Notes under the pieces: generated by a model
Database searches by the model: none
Told to the model about the DNA's origin: nothing
What the model saw: only the letters and a program-made list of their open reading frames with translations
Shown: positions 59,858 through 64,000 of the stretch, piece after piece
Layout of the letters: each line of letters opens with the position of its first letter
Position numbering within the stretch: the stretch's first letter is position 1
Made by a program: the position numbers and the translations under genes
DNA from: Takakia lepidozioides
Lineage: Eukaryota; Streptophyta; Takakiopsida; Takakiales; Takakiaceae
DNA length: 64,000 nt
Reading direction: 5' to 3'
Assembly (NCBI GenBank): GCA_030704615.1
Contig: CM060734.1
Span: 41,060,042 to 41,124,041, forward strand

Positions 59858-62800
59858 TTTTTAAAGATTACCACGGTGGTTGACATTGACCTAAGGCAAG
59901 GGCTGGCAGGCTGACTTTGCTGCCTCTCTTTCGACTGCCTCCCTAGCCCCCTCTGAGCTCTGGCATGAGAGAGTTTCAGAGGTTTTTTTTTGTATTGTAT
60001 GTCCATTTCTCTTGTATCATAGGAAGTGGGTCTAGCCAGGAAGCAGAGCTAGTGTGCTTAACGGGGCCTATTGATAACCCCACTTGTGGGAATGGCCGAT
60101 TTGGTGTGCCTGTCACAGAGTGCAGCTTGTCTTTGGATTTTTTAGGGGATAATTTGGCCCGTCACAGTTTCCAGGGTCTCAATAATAGGGATTTGAGTGT
60201 TTGTATCGAGAGGTGAATGGTGGAGTACTAGGCAAGGCTTGAAATAAGAAAAAGATGGTGCTGAATCATTGAGCAGAGAGTAGCTGTTAAGTTTTTAATA
60301 AAAATTTGGAGAATTTATGCCACTGTTCCTCCTACCAGTCTTATTTTGGTACAAGGAATCTGGCTATTAACCTGCCATAGTGCTGCTTTGTTACGGGAAG
60401 CAAGCGTCCGTTTGATTGAGAGAGTATTTGAAATTACCAAATTGGCTGTGGAAACATAATGAAGGCTGGGAGCCAAGTTCAGTTTAGTTCTGTTTCTTGC
60501 GGTTAGGATAGAGCTATTGCTGTAAAAGTGCTGAGGGAATTGCCAGCACACATATAGAGCTTGAATTTAGAGTTTCAAGTCACTCTTATTTAAACAAACC
60601 TGCTTAGCATGTGTCAGAGGGTTGAGGAAGTCCGTCGACCACAATCCTTCGTACAGTGTCAAAGGTCTGGACATTGGATAGTTTATCTCAGTAATAGTTT
60701 GTTCTACACTGCATGGTGCTAAGTCTGACATGAACTGGATCCATAATATCTGCCTGACAAAGTGCACGAGTAGTTTTACAAGTTGTATCCTCCATTTGCA
60801 TCCTCGACAACGCAGCATTTGGCATACATGTTCATTCGGTGGGCGTAAGGTTAGTCAAAAGCATTGGCCTACCGACCTAGAGAGCATGAAAGGTAGGATT
60901 GGGGGCACCTGTTGGAGCGTCTCCCTGCAGTGCCCTCTCTACTTGAAGGGGAGCGGCTACAGTCGCTTGATCGGAAGACGTATACTCTTCCTTCGACCAA
61001 ATGCTACTCACATGCCATTAGCAATACCAATGAGGATATTCAATCAAGAAAGGCCCACTGACTCCAACGGAATCCACCCTTGCCACGCATATACATGGCA
61101 GCCTGCAGATCAAGCGAACCTCCTCACTTTCAGGAACTGCATGTGGCGACTCCACCCGAGGAGGATTGTATCGAATGTGCAGATGCTCCATGCACTTGCA
61201 CTCACAACAAGAATCCCAGGTATCTATCAGAAATTTTATCAATCTTCATTTCTCTGAATGAAGCATTGGTCCACAATCCACAAGCGTGTCCCAAGACTTC
61301 TCCCACTCTGGTTCCCACTCTTTGGGTGCCAATTGCTTCTGCCACAGCTTCCTCTCGCTCCTTGAGTAGCATATGAGTGGAGCTCTTGATTGAGCGAGGC
61401 TTTGATTGTGCGAGCCTGTTGCTTGCCAAGCCAATGCGACATCCCGAGCTGTGAATGCGCGCACGTCCGTCTCTGACACCCGTCTGCCCTACTTCCGTCC
61501 GTCCGTTCGTCCGTCCATCCGTTAGGGCTTCCCATTTGGCTAAGTCCGAAACGAGTAACACATGGGGGATCCATTGTCCATCCGTCAATAGGATAGATGT
61601 GTTTCATCCGATAAATGGATAAGCGGTCAGCGCGACGAAATGGATGGCGTATCACGGACGATAGGTGCGCCGCTTTTGGATGGCTTATCCGCGGACGGAC
61701 GTGGCGGTTCGACGCCGCTGTCGTTATTGTCCGTACAATACGCTATCAAGCGCCGGGCGTGCGCGGCTGGGTCCCCCTGGTCCCCGGGTTTCTTCTTCCA
61801 GTTCCTGTTCGTCTTGTTCGTCAAATTTGGTTCGCAGTGACAGTAGTAAAAGTAAAAGATTGTACAGCGAGCGAGGAAGAGTGCGCAGAGATGCATTGAT
61901 TGCGCGCAGAGTGTTGAATGCAGATTAGGGTTGTTATGCGGTGTGTGGAGGTAGCACTAGCACCCCAATTTGAACATCATTATAGTGTCAGGAGCGAGAC
62001 GGCATTTGTAGGTCGCATTGAAGCTAGTGCAAGTATGTGGGCGTGTGTTACATTGTGGGTCAGATATGCAAGTAATGGCAGCTTCACTCTCCCGGACCCA
62101 CGATGCTCCAAGCTTGCCTGCATCTCTTTAATGCATGCTTCACTGTACTTTATGTTACCTTTACTTGGTTGTGGTTAACTATGGATAATGGCACCCACGA
62201 CAACTTTTACAAGCACGAGTTCGGGTTATGGGTGCAACCAGTGGAAGAAGCGATCGATGGGTTTCATCTTTTGAGACTGCCTAACTTATGTAGAATGTTC
62301 GTGTGTAAGAAAGTGCAGTTGGGTTGTTTCATGATTCATGAAGTGTGACATCTAGTAGGCTATTATGAAAGCATCCAGTGAGTGATGGTGGACGTAGTAG
62401 ATAGCCATGAATGGTGACATGTTTATAATTTCTGCACAAGCACGCCTTCCCAAAACATAGATGTTGTGGGTAGATATTAGACATATCCTGCGGCCTAATA
62501 AGCGATGATTTCATATGAATTTCCGAGATGACAGTGAGGAGAAGTTGATTGGACGTGCAAGCAAGCGCACATTACGACGTCTTTATTAGGCACAGCCTGC
62601 AAATTTGCATGCACAGCTTCATGGGGACTCAGCTGATTCAGGTTTAGCCAGGTTCAACAGCCGTTATCACTTCATGATATGTGAATGAAATCTGGTCATT
62701 AGGAAGATCCACCAACTTCTGTTCACTGGAGGCATTTAGGTACCGGATTGATTTCCTAGAGCTGGGGTAAGTTGATTTATTGGAGTTATTCCAGACTCTA

Positions 62801-64000
62801 CTAGTAGCAAGCCATCCGACCTCTAGTCCACTGGCAAAGTTCACGAGTGTACTGTGCACTTCATAACGTACAATTTCTAATTTTCTGAAATTACCTCGGC
62901 ATGTACTTAAGGTACCAGGAGCTGCTCGAAAACCAGGGGAGAAGGAGATCAACATGAATTTGTCTAACGATTAAATCATGGAGCAGCTTATTAGTGGATC
63001 CATCTAAAAATCTCGTTCTATGGCAGAATGTTTTGTCAAGGAAGGTAGTCAATGAGTACCTCACTGGCAATTTGACCCTTCCGAGCAAAAGTTTGCATGA
63101 TTGTAGGCAATGTCAAAGGTATATAGAAAACAAAGGACAGCGGGAAAGTCCAACGGAAGCCTGGATTTGATGACAGGCCCACCTGAGAAGAAGCCCTGTT
63201 GGATTTCATGCCAGGTGGGAAGTCGGCTAGATTCTTCCGTAGTGTTGTATGGTCCTTTTCCATGTGATGTTGTTGTTGTTTAGATCATTTCAAACCCCAA
63301 AACGCCTCCTACTCGTTCAAGCAGTGTATGGTTATCGATGTTTATGCTCCACCAACAATGGCAGCTCACTGTATCATTCGGGGGCACAAACCCAATTTGG
63401 AAGTAAGTAAACATTCGGTTCGGTGAATGCGTGGCATGAGAGAGTGGCGGACTTGGATTCAACATCGTCTCGAGAATGGAAAATTCTGGGGTTTTCTCTT
63501 GTCCACCACCTAGAGTGCTGCCATGTTCTACCCAGAGTCAAACCTGCACCGGGTCAATCTTAAGCTTGATTTACATGACAAGCACGACGTGTTTTGGCAC
63601 GTTGTGCCTTGAAACTGCTTGTACAGGTGGAGACGGCAGAGGAGTGGACATGATCTGTTGCTTGACCTTGGAGAACTGCTCTGGAACTTCAGAGCGTGCT
63701 CAGGCCCAGTGTCCTGACAAATTCTCGGCTTTGACATGTCCTACCTATAAGATTAGCCCACCTATTACGAGTCCATGCTGAGTCTTGCTTGCATTGCCCA
63801 AAACACTCAAACCCAATAGGCCTATGCATCCTGATGAGTCCTGACTGTCTGCCAACAGATGTGCTCATCAAGATTGGGCTTCAGTACTTTCCTGATGAGG
63901 AACGACTAGACATCTCTGAAGTTCAACCGTACTAAAACTCATCGATCACGGTAAAATAATGATTTGATTACCTATCAGATACTGTAATCTCTGTAAAGCT
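59858..64000. other. Right-end region, no gene recognised
   Basis: It includes the FtsZ2 3' UTR. The longest frame (60730-61257, plus) has no recognisable domain and no codon pattern to support it. On the minus strand about 60800-60835 reads MNMYAKCCVVEDA, a single PPR-like motif too short to call. A CGTC-type microsatellite lies at 61491-61523, followed by CATCCG/GGATGG-rich sequence to about 61700. Confidence 0.4.
61491..61523. repeat. CGTC microsatellite
   Basis: Degenerate CCGT tet-ranucleotide run (TCCGTCCGTCCGTTCGTCCG and on), in a CATCCG-rich neighbourhood. Confidence 0.8.

Noticed and set aside
60800-60835. PPR-like motif MNMYAKC..VEDA on the minus strand
   Set aside because: Only a dozen residues match and neighbouring repeats are absent.
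60730-61257. 175-codon plus-strand frame
   Set aside because: No domain, no splice context; the opposite strand has a lone PPR-like motif, so it may be decayed sequence of any kind.

Overview
The window is nuclear DNA of a land plant, most likely a seed-free vascular plant such as a fern (inference). Three complete intron-rich plant genes can be assembled from splice sites and family motifs: a dual-targeted M3 oligopeptidase (minus, 4056-17835, 17 exons, 832 aa), a GT31 hydroxyproline O-galactosyltransferase-like enzyme (plus, 49383-53089, 7 exons, 383 aa) and plastid division protein FtsZ2 (plus, 54471-59857, 7 exons, 545 aa). The fern leaning rests on repeat-laden introns, PPR debris, and gypsy elements with chromodomain or PHD modules; no marker fixes the species.

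Layout. 1-1279: a Copia element running off the left edge. 1566-1879: a PPR pseudogene. 2028-2512: a foldback repeat. 4056-17835: the oligopeptidase gene, whose introns hold a LINE, a LINE scrap, a tRNA-derived SINE, an LRR fragment, a dsRNA-binding-like fragment and a 253-bp tandem repeat. 17836-21144: no recognised gene. 21145-32104: a decayed minus-strand gypsy element that once encoded gag, protease, a cytosine-methyltransferase-like domain, RT, RNase H, integrase and a C-terminal PHD finger. Its methyltransferase/RT block is inverted, and a chromodomain gypsy element (25508 to about 28912) sits in its gag-protease region. 32105-32515: a mitochondrial rps3 copy. 32594-35421: a CCHC fragment and an unidentified minus-strand two-exon remnant.

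35422-48791 is a nested stack. A 5'-truncated LINE, bounded by an 8-bp repeat, is split by a 3,075-bp terminal-inverted-repeat element (36336-39410, 8-bp target duplication, with the LINE frame continuing across it) and by a 7,544-bp gypsy element (41201-48744, GGCC on both sides). The inner element carries twelve 42-bp units, each with a near-perfect palindrome. The stack ends about 590 bp before the galactosyltransferase start codon.

The three host genes are not an operon and have unrelated jobs: organellar peptide breakdown, Golgi arabinogalactan glycosylation and plastid division. The most unusual content is the group of retroelements with chromatin modules (methyltransferase-like, PHD, chromodomain) within 8 kb, all visibly broken. 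From 59858 to the right edge no gene is recognised.
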